From Bryobacterales bacterium (GTDB taxonomy: Bacteria; Acidobacteriota; Terriglobia; Bryobacterales; Bryobacteraceae): 57,638 bases of DNA. The position numbers and the translations under genes were made by a program. The notes beneath the pieces were generated by a model. That model was not told the DNA's origin. It saw only the letters and a program-made list of their open reading frames with translations, and searched no databases. The stretch is from contig JADJOP010000018.1 of the NCBI GenBank assembly GCA_016713735.1, forward strand, positions 1-57,638. The letters are read 5' to 3'. Positions 8,585 to 20,869 of this stretch are shown here, piece by piece. How positions within the stretch are numbered: position 1 is the stretch's first letter; each line of letters starts with the position of its first letter.

Positions 8585-9664
8585 CTATCGTCGCCCACCC
8601 ACCCAACGTTCCACAAACCGCCGCCACGCCGCGTCCGTGTTCGGACCATTCGCGTGATGCCCGTCCGGCGTCGCCACAAACTCGATCCGGTCGGCCGCGC
8701 CATACAGCTTGTAGACCGCCCGCGCCCGCTCCACCCACGCCGCCGACGCCCGGCCATCCGAATGTGCCCGCCCATACTCCGTATCCCCCGACCCGGCAAT
8801 GATCATCAGCGGCCGTGGCGCCGCCAGCGCCAGCACCTCATGATGGTCATGCCCGGCGAGAATGCCGCCCACCGTGGTGTCCCCCACCGCCTTCTCCCAA
8901 TCCAGATACCACGGCATCTTGTAGTTCGTCTTCCCGCCCTCAGGCAGCTCACCCAACGGAATAAACGGATCCACGCTCACCACCGCCGCAAACTCCTTCG
9001 TGAACCCCGCCACGTACAGCGCCGCCTTCGCGCTCAGCGAAAAGCCCATGAACCCCACCCGCTTCGCATCCACATACGGCAGGCTCGCCAGGTACTCATG
9101 CTCCCGCCGCGCATCAAACGCCATCCGCGCCAGCGGCGCCCAGTGCCCAAAGCGCTCATACAGCACCTCGTGCACCTTCGAGTCATACTTCGCCGACCCG
9201 CGATATCCGCGAATGAACGACCACCCCGTCAACACCACATATCCCCGTTCAGCCAGCCAAGCCCCCCACCACTTCTCCGGCTCCCGCCAGTCCGGCGTCG
9301 TCGACGTCCAGGCCACCACCGCCGGCCGCCGCTCCCCCCGCTTCACGCCCTTCGGAATCAGCAACACATGCGGCGACCAGTAATCGGTCTCTACCGGGAG
9401 CTCCAATTCCACCCGCGTGTACCCCGGCAACTCTTCGCGCTTCAACTCCCGCGCCTTGCGGATGTCTCCCAGCCACCGCCGGTCCGCCGCCGCCGGCTCC
9501 AACCGCCCCAGCGCCCGCACCCAGGTTGCCTCGATCCCCGGCCGCACCCGCTTCTCCCAATCCGCCCGAGTCGCCCCAGGCGGCGCGATTTCACCAGGCA
9601 GGCTGTAGGCTGTCTCCCCCACCAACACACCCAAACTCGCGGCGATCACCACATACCCGATCAA
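8585..9664 (-). CDS. Secreted alpha/beta hydrolase
   Basis: A 359-residue alpha/beta hydrolase resembling acetyl-xylan-esterase or dienelactone-hydrolase-like proteins. The nucleophile elbow is GFMGFSLSAKAAL (G-x-S-x-A), and a candidate catalytic histidine lies in the C-terminal TPDGHHANGP. It begins with a hydrophobic stretch (GYVVIAASLGVLVGETAYS) that looks like a signal peptide. The likely start is TTG 9664, because the frame further upstream runs into cysD antisense. Immediately followed by the M28 peptidase. The substrate cannot be read from sequence. Confidence 0.75.
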   Translation of the reverse strand: MIGYVVIAASLGVLVGETAYSLPGEIAPPGATRADWEKRVRPGIEATWVRALGRLEPAAADRRWLGDIRKARELKREELPGYTRVELELPVETDYWSPHVLLIPKGVKRGERRPAVVAWTSTTPDWREPEKWWGAWLAERGYVVLTGWSFIRGYRGSAKYDSKVHEVLYERFGHWAPLARMAFDARREHEYLASLPYVDAKRVGFMGFSLSAKAALYVAGFTKEFAAVVSVDPFIPLGELPEGGKTNYKMPWYLDWEKAVGDTTVGGILAGHDHHEVLALAAPRPLMIIAGSGDTEYGRAHSDGRASAAWVERARAVYKLYGAADRIEFVATPDGHHANGPNTDAAWRRFVERWVGGRR

Positions 9665-9685
9665 CTTTGGTATGATTGAGTGAGT

Positions 9686-10613
9686 ATGTCCTTGGCCGAA
9701 CCGGCTCTCTCTAGTCGTTCCCTGACCCATTTGCGCGCCCTCGAAGCGGAAAGCATCCACATTATCAGAGAAGTGGTCGCCGAGTTCGAACGCCCCGTGA
9801 TGCTCTACTCGATCGGCAAGGACAGCTCGGTGATGCTCCGCCTCGCCCAGAAGGCCTTCCACCCCGGCAAGATCCCCTTCCCCCTCCTCCACATCGATAC
9901 CACCTACAAGTTCGGCGAAATGATCCAATTCCGCGACTGGTACCCCGCCTCCATCGGCGCCGAACTCCGTGTCCACACCAACCGCGAAGCCATCTCCAAC
10001 GGCGCAAACCCCTTCGACCTCGGCACCCAGAAGTGCTGCGGCCTCCTCAAAACCCGCGCCCTGCTCGACGGCCTCGCCCTCGGCAACTACGACGCGGCTT
10101 TCGGCGGAGCCCGCCGCGACGAAGAGAAATCCCGCGCCAAGGAGCGCATCTACTCCTTCCGCGACAAGCTTCGGCCAGTGGGACCCCAAGAACCAGCGCC
10201 CCGAGCTCTGGAACCTCTACAACGCCCGCACCTTCAAGGGCGAGAACATCCGGGCCTTCCCCATCTCCAACTGGACCGAGCTCGACGTGTGGCAGTACAT
10301 CTATCTCGAAGACATCCCCATCGTGCCTCTCTACTACGCCCAGGAGCGCGAAATGCTCGTCCGCGGCAGCTCCCTCATCCCCGTGGAATACAACTACCCC
10401 ATGCTGCCCGGCGAAAAGCCGCAAAAAGTGATGTGCCGCATGCGCTCGCTCGGCTGCACCTATTGCACCGGCGCCATCCGCAGCACAGCCACCACGCTGC
10501 CTGAAATCATCGAAGAGTTGGTCAGCTTCCGCCGCAGCGAACGCGAACTGCGCATCATCGACCACGACCAGGAAGGCTCCATGGAAGTCAAAAAGCGCGA
10601 GGGCTATTTCTAA
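9686..10613 (+). CDS. cysD: Sulfate adenylyltransferase subunit 2, frameshifted
   Basis: Small catalytic subunit of ATP sulfurylase, making APS from sulfate and ATP with CysN. The PP-loop is YSIGKDSSVMLRLA, followed by FPLLHIDTTYKFGEM, the GGARRDEEKSRAKER signature, and in the second frame WDPKNQRPELWN. The C-terminal CTYCTGAIRS and KKREGYF end is typical. The frame shifts at about 10169: AAGCTTCGG should read AAGTTCGG (one surplus base), joining FRDK to FGQWDP. Every residue before and after is conserved, so the break is almost certainly a sequence error. ATG 9686 is preferred, with GTG 9680 as alternative. The stop overlaps cysN ATG by one base. Confidence 0.92.
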
Positions 10614-12358
10614 TGTCCTCCACCACCACCGCATCCTCCATCGAACAGTTCCTCCGCGACCACGAGCACAGCGAACTGCTACGCTTCTCCACCGCCGGCT
10701 CGGTCGACGACGGCAAATCCACCCTCATCGGCCGCCTCCTCTATGACACCAAGGGCGTCTACGAAGACCAGCTCGCCGCCGTCAAGAACTCCCGCATCAA
10801 CCGCTCCACCGGCGAATTCGACCTCTCCCTGCTCACCGACGGCCTCCGCGCCGAACGCGAACAGGGCATCACCATCGACGTCGCCTACCGCTACTTCCAT
10901 ACCCCCCGGCGCAAGTTCATCATCGCCGACACCCCCGGCCACGAGCAGTACACCCGCAACATGGCCACCGGCGCCTCCACCGCCTCGCTCGCCGTCATCC
11001 TCGTCGACGCGCGCAAAGGCGTCCTGCCCCAGTCGCGCCGCCACTGCACCATCTCCTGGCTCCTCGGCATCCCCCACCTCGTCGTCGCCATCAACAAAAT
11101 GGACCTCGTCGACTGGAGCGAGGCCGTCTACAACCAGATCCGCGCCGACTTCCTCGACTTCGTCGCCCCCCTCGGCATCACCGGCCTCGTCTTCATCCCC
11201 ATGAGCGCGCTCGAAGGCGACAACGTCGTCGAACCCAGCCGCAACATGCCCTGGTACGACGGCCCGCCCCTGCTCGAATACCTCGAAACCGCCCCCATCG
11301 ACAAACAGTTCAACTTCCACGACCTCCGCTTCCCCGTCCAATACGTCGTCCGCCCCGACCTCGACTTCCGCGGCTACTCCGGCCAACTCGCCTCCGGCGT
11401 CCTCCGCGCCGGCCAGCGCATCACCGTGCTCCCCAGCGGCCGCACCTCGCGCGTCCGCTCCATCACCACCTGGGAAGGCGACCTCCCCGAGGCCTTCGCC
11501 CCCATGAGCGTCACCGTCACCCTCGAAGACGAAATCGACATCTCCCGAGGCGACATGCTCGTCGACCCCGCGCGCATGCCCCACGTCTCGCGCCGCTTCG
11601 AGGCCCACCTCGTCTGGATGAGCGACGCCGCGCTCGCCGCCAACCGCCCCTACCTGCTCAAACACACCACCCAAACCACCGGCGCCACCATCACCACCCT
11701 CCGCCACCGCCTCAACATCAACACCCTCGCCCAGGAGCACCCCGAAGGCCTCTCGCTCAACGAAATCGGCCTCGTCGAAATCGAAACCGCCCGCCCCCTC
11801 TTCTTCGACTCCTACCACCTCAACCGCGCCACCGGCGCCTTCATCCTCATCGATCCGGTCACCAACTCCACCGTCGCCGCCGGCATGATCGCCGAGCGCA
11901 AAGACGAAAACCGCGCCGCCGACCTCTCCGCCGCCCTCCGCTCCGACGAGTTCAGCGCCGGCCGCCTCACCCCCGCCGAACGCTACGCCCGCTGGCGCCA
12001 CCAGCCCGCCACCGTCTGGCTCACCGCCCGCCGCGACCTCGCCTACCTCCTCGAACGCCGCCTCTTTGACCGCGGCTGCCTCGTCCACGCCGTCGTCGAC
12101 GACTTCGAATCCCACGTCCTGCCCGAACTGGCCCGCTTCTCCAACCTCGCCGGCATGATCGCCATCTGCTCGTCAGCCTCCGACGACCCCGAAGGCCGCG
12201 CCCGCGCCGAACGCCTCATCGGCCCCGACCGCTTCCTCGCCCCCGAGCCCGAACGCCTCAACGTCGACGACTCCACCGCCGCCCAGCAAATCATTCAGAT
12301 GCTTGAAAACAAAGGCATCCTCCCTGTCGATCGTTTCCAGACCGGCGAAGGGATTTAA
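10613..12358 (+). CDS. cysN: Sulfate adenylyltransferase subunit 1 with degenerate APS-kinase-like tail
   Basis: GTPase subunit of ATP sulfurylase. Residues 1-430 form the elongation-factor-like GTPase and beta-barrels: GSVDDGKSTLIGRLLYD (P-loop), DTPGHEQYTRNM (G3), NKMDLVDW (G4). The remaining about 130 residues align with CysC of CysNC fusions (ATVW, LERRLFDRGCLVH, CSSASDDPEGR, near 465-550), but the kinase P-loop GLSGSGKST is absent: WLT at 469-471 runs straight into ARRDLAYLLE. APS kinase activity is therefore not expected, and PAPS formation would need another gene. The start overlaps the cysD stop (TAATG). No frame breaks. Confidence 0.95.
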   Translation: MSSTTTASSIEQFLRDHEHSELLRFSTAGSVDDGKSTLIGRLLYDTKGVYEDQLAAVKNSRINRSTGEFDLSLLTDGLRAEREQGITIDVAYRYFHTPRRKFIIADTPGHEQYTRNMATGASTASLAVILVDARKGVLPQSRRHCTISWLLGIPHLVVAINKMDLVDWSEAVYNQIRADFLDFVAPLGITGLVFIPMSALEGDNVVEPSRNMPWYDGPPLLEYLETAPIDKQFNFHDLRFPVQYVVRPDLDFRGYSGQLASGVLRAGQRITVLPSGRTSRVRSITTWEGDLPEAFAPMSVTVTLEDEIDISRGDMLVDPARMPHVSRRFEAHLVWMSDAALAANRPYLLKHTTQTTGATITTLRHRLNINTLAQEHPEGLSLNEIGLVEIETARPLFFDSYHLNRATGAFILIDPVTNSTVAAGMIAERKDENRAADLSAALRSDEFSAGRLTPAERYARWRHQPATVWLTARRDLAYLLERRLFDRGCLVHAVVDDFESHVLPELARFSNLAGMIAICSSASDDPEGRARAERLIGPDRFLAPEPERLNVDDSTAAQQIIQMLENKGILPVDRFQTGEGI

Positions 12359-12433
12359 CCGACAACTTCTTCTGAAATCATCTACCCTCCGCGCCGATAT
12401 GCCCAGTAGCGCATGGGCGCGGGAGGTACTTCC

Positions 12434-13972
12434 ATGACATTCGGGCGAAAGCTCACTACGAGCTTTCTGGCCATTTCCCTGGCGATGTTGGCCCTCGGCG
12501 GCCTGTCCACGCTCGCCCTTCGTAAACTGGGCTCACTGATCGACTCCACTTCAAAGGCCGCATCCTCCAAGATGCAGCTCATCAACGAGGTCCGCACCTC
12601 GTTCCAGGAACTCGAGGACTCCGCCAAGCACACCCAGCAGGCCTACCTCATCCTCGCCGTCACCCAACTGGCCGAACAGAACCAGAAGCTCTCCTCCGGC
12701 CGCGGAGCAACAGGCAAGGACGGCGCACTAGCCAAGTCCGATTACTCCGCCTGCGCCGGCTGCCACCCGGTCGGCGATCCCACGGAAACCTACGCCAAGC
12801 TGGCCCAGTCCGCCGCCACCCTCAAGCAGCGCATCACCGCCGCCAAACCGCTCCTCGATTCGGCCTCCGACCGCGCCGCCCTGGGCAAGGTGGAAGCCAA
12901 CCTCGACCAGTGGACCACCCAGTTTCGCCGCTACCTCGAGCTCTCCAATCAGGACCTCTTCGACGACGCCCACGCCGTCCTGGTCGACCACATGCTCCCC
13001 ATCGAGGCGGCCACCGAACAGGAAACCAAAAAGCTCAACGAGGAACAGCAGCGCGCCTTCACCGCCGCCAGCGCCTCGGCCAGCGACACCGCCAGCCGCA
13101 ACGCTTTCTTCATGCTTGCCATCGTCGCCGGCGGCCTCGCCCTGTCCGCTTTCATCTGCTGCCACGTGCGCCGCACCACCGGCGGTCTGCAATCGCTCAC
13201 CGGCGAACTCACCCAGCAGGCCCGCGAAGTGGCCTCGGCCGCCGGCGAGGTCTCCGGCGCCGGACGCGAACTGGCCGACGGTGCCCAGCATCAAGCCGCC
13301 GCGCTCGAGGAAATCGGCGCCACCGGCATCCAGATCAACCAGTCCGCCCACGAAAACGCCGCCCACGCCGATCAGTCGGCCAAGGTCAGCCAGGAGGTCG
13401 GCGGCAACCTCCGCGAGGCCAACGCCAAGCTGGCCGAGCTCATGAAGGCCATGGAAGAGGTGAAGTCTTCCAGCGATAACGTCGCCCGCATCATCAAGGT
13501 CATCGACGAAATCGCTTTCCAAACCAACATCCTCGCCCTCAACGCCGCCGTCGAAGCCGCCCGCGCCGGTGAGGCCGGCATGGGCTTCGCCGTCGTCGCC
13601 GACGAGGTCCGCAACCTCGCCCAGCGCTCCGCCCAGGCCGCCAAGGAAACCTCCGAATTAATCGAAAAATCCATCGGCGCCTCGCACCAGGGCATGACCA
13701 AACTCGGCTCGGTCACCCAGGCCTTCGAGTCCATCTCACAACACTTGCAAGAGGTCACCGAACTGGCCGAAGAGGTTCGCACCGCCAGCACCGGCCAGGC
13801 CGAACAGCTCTCCGAAGTCACCCGCCGCCTGGAAGAGGTCCAGCGCGTCACCGTCACCACCGCCGATGGCGCCACACGAGGCGTCAACGCCGGCGAACAA
13901 CTGAACGCCCAGGCGCAGAGCCTCACCGCCATCGCCGATAAATTGGAATCGATTGTCGGAACGCGCAGCTAA
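12434..13972 (+). CDS. Methyl-accepting chemotaxis protein with CXXCH haem motif
   Basis: A 512-residue chemoreceptor. Transmembrane helices lie at about 10-30 and 223-243, enclosing a largely helical periplasmic domain. That domain contains one CAGCH motif (residues 107-111), a c-type haem attachment site, within SDYSACAGCHPVGDP. After the membrane a long coiled-coil signalling domain follows, with the highly conserved hairpin DEIAFQTNILALNAAVEAAR near 358-377. No obvious HAMP domain is seen between helix 2 and the coiled coil. GGGAGG at 12421-12426 fixes the ATG at 12434. No che genes lie nearby. A redox or gas sensing role is an inference from the haem motif. Confidence 0.9.
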   Translation: MTFGRKLTTSFLAISLAMLALGGLSTLALRKLGSLIDSTSKAASSKMQLINEVRTSFQELEDSAKHTQQAYLILAVTQLAEQNQKLSSGRGATGKDGALAKSDYSACAGCHPVGDPTETYAKLAQSAATLKQRITAAKPLLDSASDRAALGKVEANLDQWTTQFRRYLELSNQDLFDDAHAVLVDHMLPIEAATEQETKKLNEEQQRAFTAASASASDTASRNAFFMLAIVAGGLALSAFICCHVRRTTGGLQSLTGELTQQAREVASAAGEVSGAGRELADGAQHQAAALEEIGATGIQINQSAHENAAHADQSAKVSQEVGGNLREANAKLAELMKAMEEVKSSSDNVARIIKVIDEIAFQTNILALNAAVEAARAGEAGMGFAVVADEVRNLAQRSAQAAKETSELIEKSIGASHQGMTKLGSVTQAFESISQHLQEVTELAEEVRTASTGQAEQLSEVTRRLEEVQRVTVTTADGATRGVNAGEQLNAQAQSLTAIADKLESIVGTRS

Positions 13973-14104
13973 CCGCGCCCTGGCCATCGCTGCGCGCGCG
14001 ATCGCCACGCCGATCCAGCTAACACACCGCGCCCGCCGCGCCACACCCGCGACCACCCGCCGAACCCGCTACAGAGCCGCGTCCCGTAAGGGCGCGGCCC
14101 GCCC

Positions 14105-17674
<3,570 letters not shown>

Positions 17675-17728
17675 GTGGTCGGTCTCCTTGATCGAGAGTA
17701 TCAGTTTGTCAACAAGTAAGTCGGTTGC

Positions 17729-19528
17729 TTACTGTACGGCCACAGCCAGTTTGGGCGTCCAGTTTTCTTTCTTCGCCCGCTCGGCAATATGCAGCGCGAA
17801 GTTGGCAGCCATGCCCACCACACCCTTGCTATGAGGCACGTGATACATCGGCCGCTTCGTCTCAGGATGCTCGTCCACGAATTGATACAGTTCGTCAACC
17901 GACATCCCAATGCGCTCCAACACCTCGGCGAACTCCCGCTTGGCCTTGTTCTTGGCCTCGCCCAGCGCCATCTGCACACGCGAATGCGCGTTCACTTCGC
18001 CTTCGCCCGAGGTCTCAATCGGCAGGTAGATGATGTCCTTGAAGTGGCTCACCACGGCCGCCTGCGCGCCGTCTGATTGCGTCGACGGCATGCAGCCGAA
18101 CGGCTTTACGCTGAGCACCATGTGCGCCAGGTCTTTGTTCGAGTAGTAGATGTTCTTGGCCACCTCGAGGTGCCCTTCCCCGCCGCCCGCGCGCGAGTTG
18201 TAGAAGGGATGCCCGATGCGCTGCATCTCATACTGGTCGGCCAGGTGATGTCCCAACGGCCCCAGCGCGTCCACCAGCCGGTGATACTCGCGCTTGAAAA
18301 TGGTCTCGGCCAGGCTCAGCTTGGCCAGCTTGTTGCGGTGGTTCAGCTCAATCTTCAACCGCTTGTCCAGACGCCACATCGGCGGCAGCACGGCGCCCGC
18401 TTCCAGGCCCTTCGTGTCGCGGTACTTCTGCACCACCTGGTGAATCATGTAGGTGATCCACGTCCCCACCGGCTCCACCAACACCTGCGCGCCTTCGCGC
18501 TCCAGGAACTCAAACATGTTGAAGTTGCCCGCGCCCTCGGTGGTCTGCGCCCAGAATTCGCCCGTGATCTTCACGATCGGCTTCACACGCAACCGGTCCA
18601 TCTCCACCTCGTTGTAGATGTCGCGGCACTTGTGCAGCGATGCCGTCATGTCGTCGCCGGTCAGCTGGTTCACAAACTTGCCGATGTACTCCGCCGTGTC
18701 CTTGAACCCGCCCAGGTAACCCGCCAGCCCCTCTTCCACCTTCCACGGCGTGCGCTTACGGAACACCTCGTGCATGTAGTCCATCACGCGGTTCAACGCA
18801 TCGTCGGCCTCGCCCGCCTTCACTTCATAGGGGCGAATCGCGTAGGCCACTTCGTTCAACACATCGCCGCAGTTCAGCGCGTTCAGAATCCCCAGGAAGA
18901 AGTCCAGGTTCATCTCCAGGCCCGCCTCGCAGTCCGACTGCGACAACCCGCCCGACTGCTGGAACAGAATCACCCGGAATCCGTCAAAACCCGCATTGCG
19001 CAGCGCCAGCCGGTACTCGGCTTCGTACATCCCGAAGCGGCACGGCCCGCACGCGCCCGCCGTCAGGAACACGTAGCGGTCGATGATCTCCTGCTTCGAC
19101 ATGCCCTGGTTTTCCAGCGACTGCAGGTACTGCACCACGTTGCCAACGGTGAAATACGTCGGGTTGCACTGCCCGTTGTTGCCAAATTCCTTGCCCGTCT
19201 GGAACGCCGCCACGTCCGGCGTCGGCAGCGACTCGGCCATGTAGCCCAGGCTCTCAAACGCCGCGTGCAACAGCTTTTCGTGCTTCCACGTCAGCCCGCC
19301 AAAGAGTAAGGTGGTGTGCCCGCGCTGTTGCGCCGTGAACGGATGCTCGGCCGGCTTCTTGAACTGGTGCACTTCCTTCCGCGCCAGCCCCGCCTCACGC
19401 TCCAACCGCGCCCGTTCCTCAGCTAAACGCTTCTGGATGATCTCTTCAATGGCCGCTTCCGGGCTGGCCCCGATTTGTACGAGTCCCGCACCGTTTGCGA
19501 GTTTTGGTTCCATCGGTTGAGTGCTCAT
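17729..19528 (-). CDS. 2-hydroxyacyl-CoA dehydratase-related protein (HgdB/DUF2229-like partner)
   Basis: A 599-residue cytoplasmic protein that regularly follows the double activase in anaerobes and some acidobacteria. It contains conserved cysteine sites typical of iron-sulfur dehydratase subunits (NNGQCNPTYF, GACGPCRFGMYEAE, LSQSDCEAG, KPFGCMPSTQSDG). An N-terminal helical basic stretch (about residues 30-55) precedes the conserved core. A ribosome site GGAG sits upstream of ATG 19528. It is first in a two-gene unit with the activase. Function is unproven: it could be a dehydratase, a reductase or a substrate-specific electron acceptor. Confidence 0.85.
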   Translation of the reverse strand: MSTQPMEPKLANGAGLVQIGASPEAAIEEIIQKRLAEERARLEREAGLARKEVHQFKKPAEHPFTAQQRGHTTLLFGGLTWKHEKLLHAAFESLGYMAESLPTPDVAAFQTGKEFGNNGQCNPTYFTVGNVVQYLQSLENQGMSKQEIIDRYVFLTAGACGPCRFGMYEAEYRLALRNAGFDGFRVILFQQSGGLSQSDCEAGLEMNLDFFLGILNALNCGDVLNEVAYAIRPYEVKAGEADDALNRVMDYMHEVFRKRTPWKVEEGLAGYLGGFKDTAEYIGKFVNQLTGDDMTASLHKCRDIYNEVEMDRLRVKPIVKITGEFWAQTTEGAGNFNMFEFLEREGAQVLVEPVGTWITYMIHQVVQKYRDTKGLEAGAVLPPMWRLDKRLKIELNHRNKLAKLSLAETIFKREYHRLVDALGPLGHHLADQYEMQRIGHPFYNSRAGGGEGHLEVAKNIYYSNKDLAHMVLSVKPFGCMPSTQSDGAQAAVVSHFKDIIYLPIETSGEGEVNAHSRVQMALGEAKNKAKREFAEVLERIGMSVDELYQFVDEHPETKRPMYHVPHSKGVVGMAANFALHIAERAKKENWTPKLAVAVQ

Positions 19529-19583
19529 CGAGTCTCCATTTGAGTGCCTAAAACGAAACAGTTCAAAAACGTAGTGTTTCCCT

Positions 19584-19614
19584 ACTATACTCTATTCGGA
19601 CAGTGTATTGTCCA
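19584..19614 (-). promoter_or_regulatory. Candidate promoter with overlapping palindrome upstream of the activase operon
   Basis: On the minus strand a TGGACA (-35 like) at 19614-19609 and a TATAGT (-10 like) at 19589-19584 are separated by 19 bases. The inverted repeat GGACAGTGTATTGTCC (19598-19613) overlaps the -35 and spacer, as an operator would. The whole 19529-19680 stretch is unusually AT-rich for this genome. The spacing is longer than ideal, so the assignment is tentative. No other feature is seen in the 267-base gap. Confidence 0.35.
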
Positions 19615-19795
19615 CCTCTATCTTGACCACTTCAACCAGATTCCCCTCCAACGGTGAAAACCAGCCCCCCACTGGCTTCTATCTCGTGTGAATGGCAGGG
19701 CTTGGAGTTCCATTCGCCGCCCCCGCGTCATCCCCGCCCCCCACCCTCCGGCACAGGATTTGGAGCGGCGCCTGTTTTCCGCTAGACTCCCTACC

Positions 19796-20770
19796 ATGCG
19801 CTACGCCATTTTACTCCTCTTCGGGGGCATGGGCGCGTTGCTTCTTTGGCTCGGCTGGGTGAAGGTCCAGGAGGCCGAAGGCAAGCTCCGCTACTGGGAG
19901 CGCACCACCGCCGTCGTCAGCCTCCGCGGCGGCAGCGCGTTCGCCCTCCGCTATGAGGCCGCCGGCGAACCCCGCGAGTCCTACGGCTCCAACCAGTTGG
20001 CCCTCGTTTCGCTCACCGAAGGCCAGCGGGTCGAGGTCATGTACAGCAACCCCGAACCCGGCCAGGGCGAGGTCACCCACTGGGCGCACGCCTACCGCGA
20101 CTCCATCCTCATTGCCGGATTCGCCGCCATCGGCCTCTTCCTCGGCATCGGAGGCTTCTTTGCCTTCGGCGGCAGCCACACACCCGCGCCCGCTTCCGCT
20201 GAAACCGCCCTCTACCAGCAACTTGCCGGGGCCGAGGAAGACGAACCGGCCCCCCCTCCCCGCCTCGCCACCCTGGGCGACCCCGTCGAATTGCGCGAAC
20301 CCGGCGGCGTGGCCGTCCTGATGGTCATCTTCGGGCTCGTGCTGATCCTCGCCGGCGGCGGCTTCCTAAGCTCCACCGAATCCTGGCTCGCCCGCCTCTT
20401 CGCCTGGCCCGCCGGCATCGTGGCCATCATCGCCGGAGGCTTCTTTCTCTACTCCGCCCACGACACCCGCAAAACCGTTTACCACGCCGACTCCAACGGC
20501 ATCCGCATGCAATCGCCCACCCTCACGCGCCAGGTCGCCTGGACCCAGGTCGCCAAAATCGTCCGCCTCCGCCAAATTCAGAGGGAATGGTCGAAAACCC
20601 TCCAACGCTCCACCACCCGCACCGCCGGCTACACCTGGATCCTCTCCGCCCGCAACGGCGAGGAACTGATCCGCCTCGACGAAAACCTCGAACCCCGCGC
20701 CGAACTCCAACGCCTCCTCGCCTACATCCCCGGCCGCACCGGCGTTGCCGTCCGCAACGATGCGGAGTGA
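19796..20770 (+). CDS. DUF3592-like membrane protein
   Basis: A 324-residue protein starting MRYAILLLFGGMGALLLWLGW (transmembrane helix 1). A short soluble segment rich in beta-strands follows (residues 25-95) with the pattern RYEAAGEP...GQRVEVMYSNPEPG, typical of DUF3592 proteins. Further helices lie at about 102-122, 177-197 and 205-225, and the C-terminal soluble domain has no recognised motif. Function unknown. An in-frame start at 19688 is rejected because the membrane helix begins at 19796. No terminator or operon partner is evident. Confidence 0.7.
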   Translation: MRYAILLLFGGMGALLLWLGWVKVQEAEGKLRYWERTTAVVSLRGGSAFALRYEAAGEPRESYGSNQLALVSLTEGQRVEVMYSNPEPGQGEVTHWAHAYRDSILIAGFAAIGLFLGIGGFFAFGGSHTPAPASAETALYQQLAGAEEDEPAPPPRLATLGDPVELREPGGVAVLMVIFGLVLILAGGGFLSSTESWLARLFAWPAGIVAIIAGGFFLYSAHDTRKTVYHADSNGIRMQSPTLTRQVAWTQVAKIVRLRQIQREWSKTLQRSTTRTAGYTWILSARNGEELIRLDENLEPRAELQRLLAYIPGRTGVAVRNDAE

Positions 20771-20834
20771 GCCCCACCCCCTCGCCCCACCACAACACGC
20801 AGCCTCCACAACCCGCCCCCCCCCCACAGCCCCC

Positions 20835-20863
20835 TGGTTACCGCAACGCGCAAGCGGTATACT
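20835..20863 (+). promoter_or_regulatory. Candidate promoter giving a leaderless TonB-receptor mRNA
   Basis: TGGTTA (20835-20840) and TATACT (20858-20863) are separated by 17 bases, and the gene's ATG at 20870 lies seven bases after the -10, where transcription would begin. No Shine-Dalgarno sequence precedes the ATG. The -35 is a weak match. Confidence 0.4.
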
Positions 20864-20869
20864 TTGGCC

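Noticed and set aside
10679..12115. Long open frame antisense to cysN
   Set aside because: Gly/Glu/Asp-rich shadow of a high-GC coding strand; no motif, no ribosome site. The same applies to the long antisense frames over the activase pair (14168-17467 and 18077-19309).
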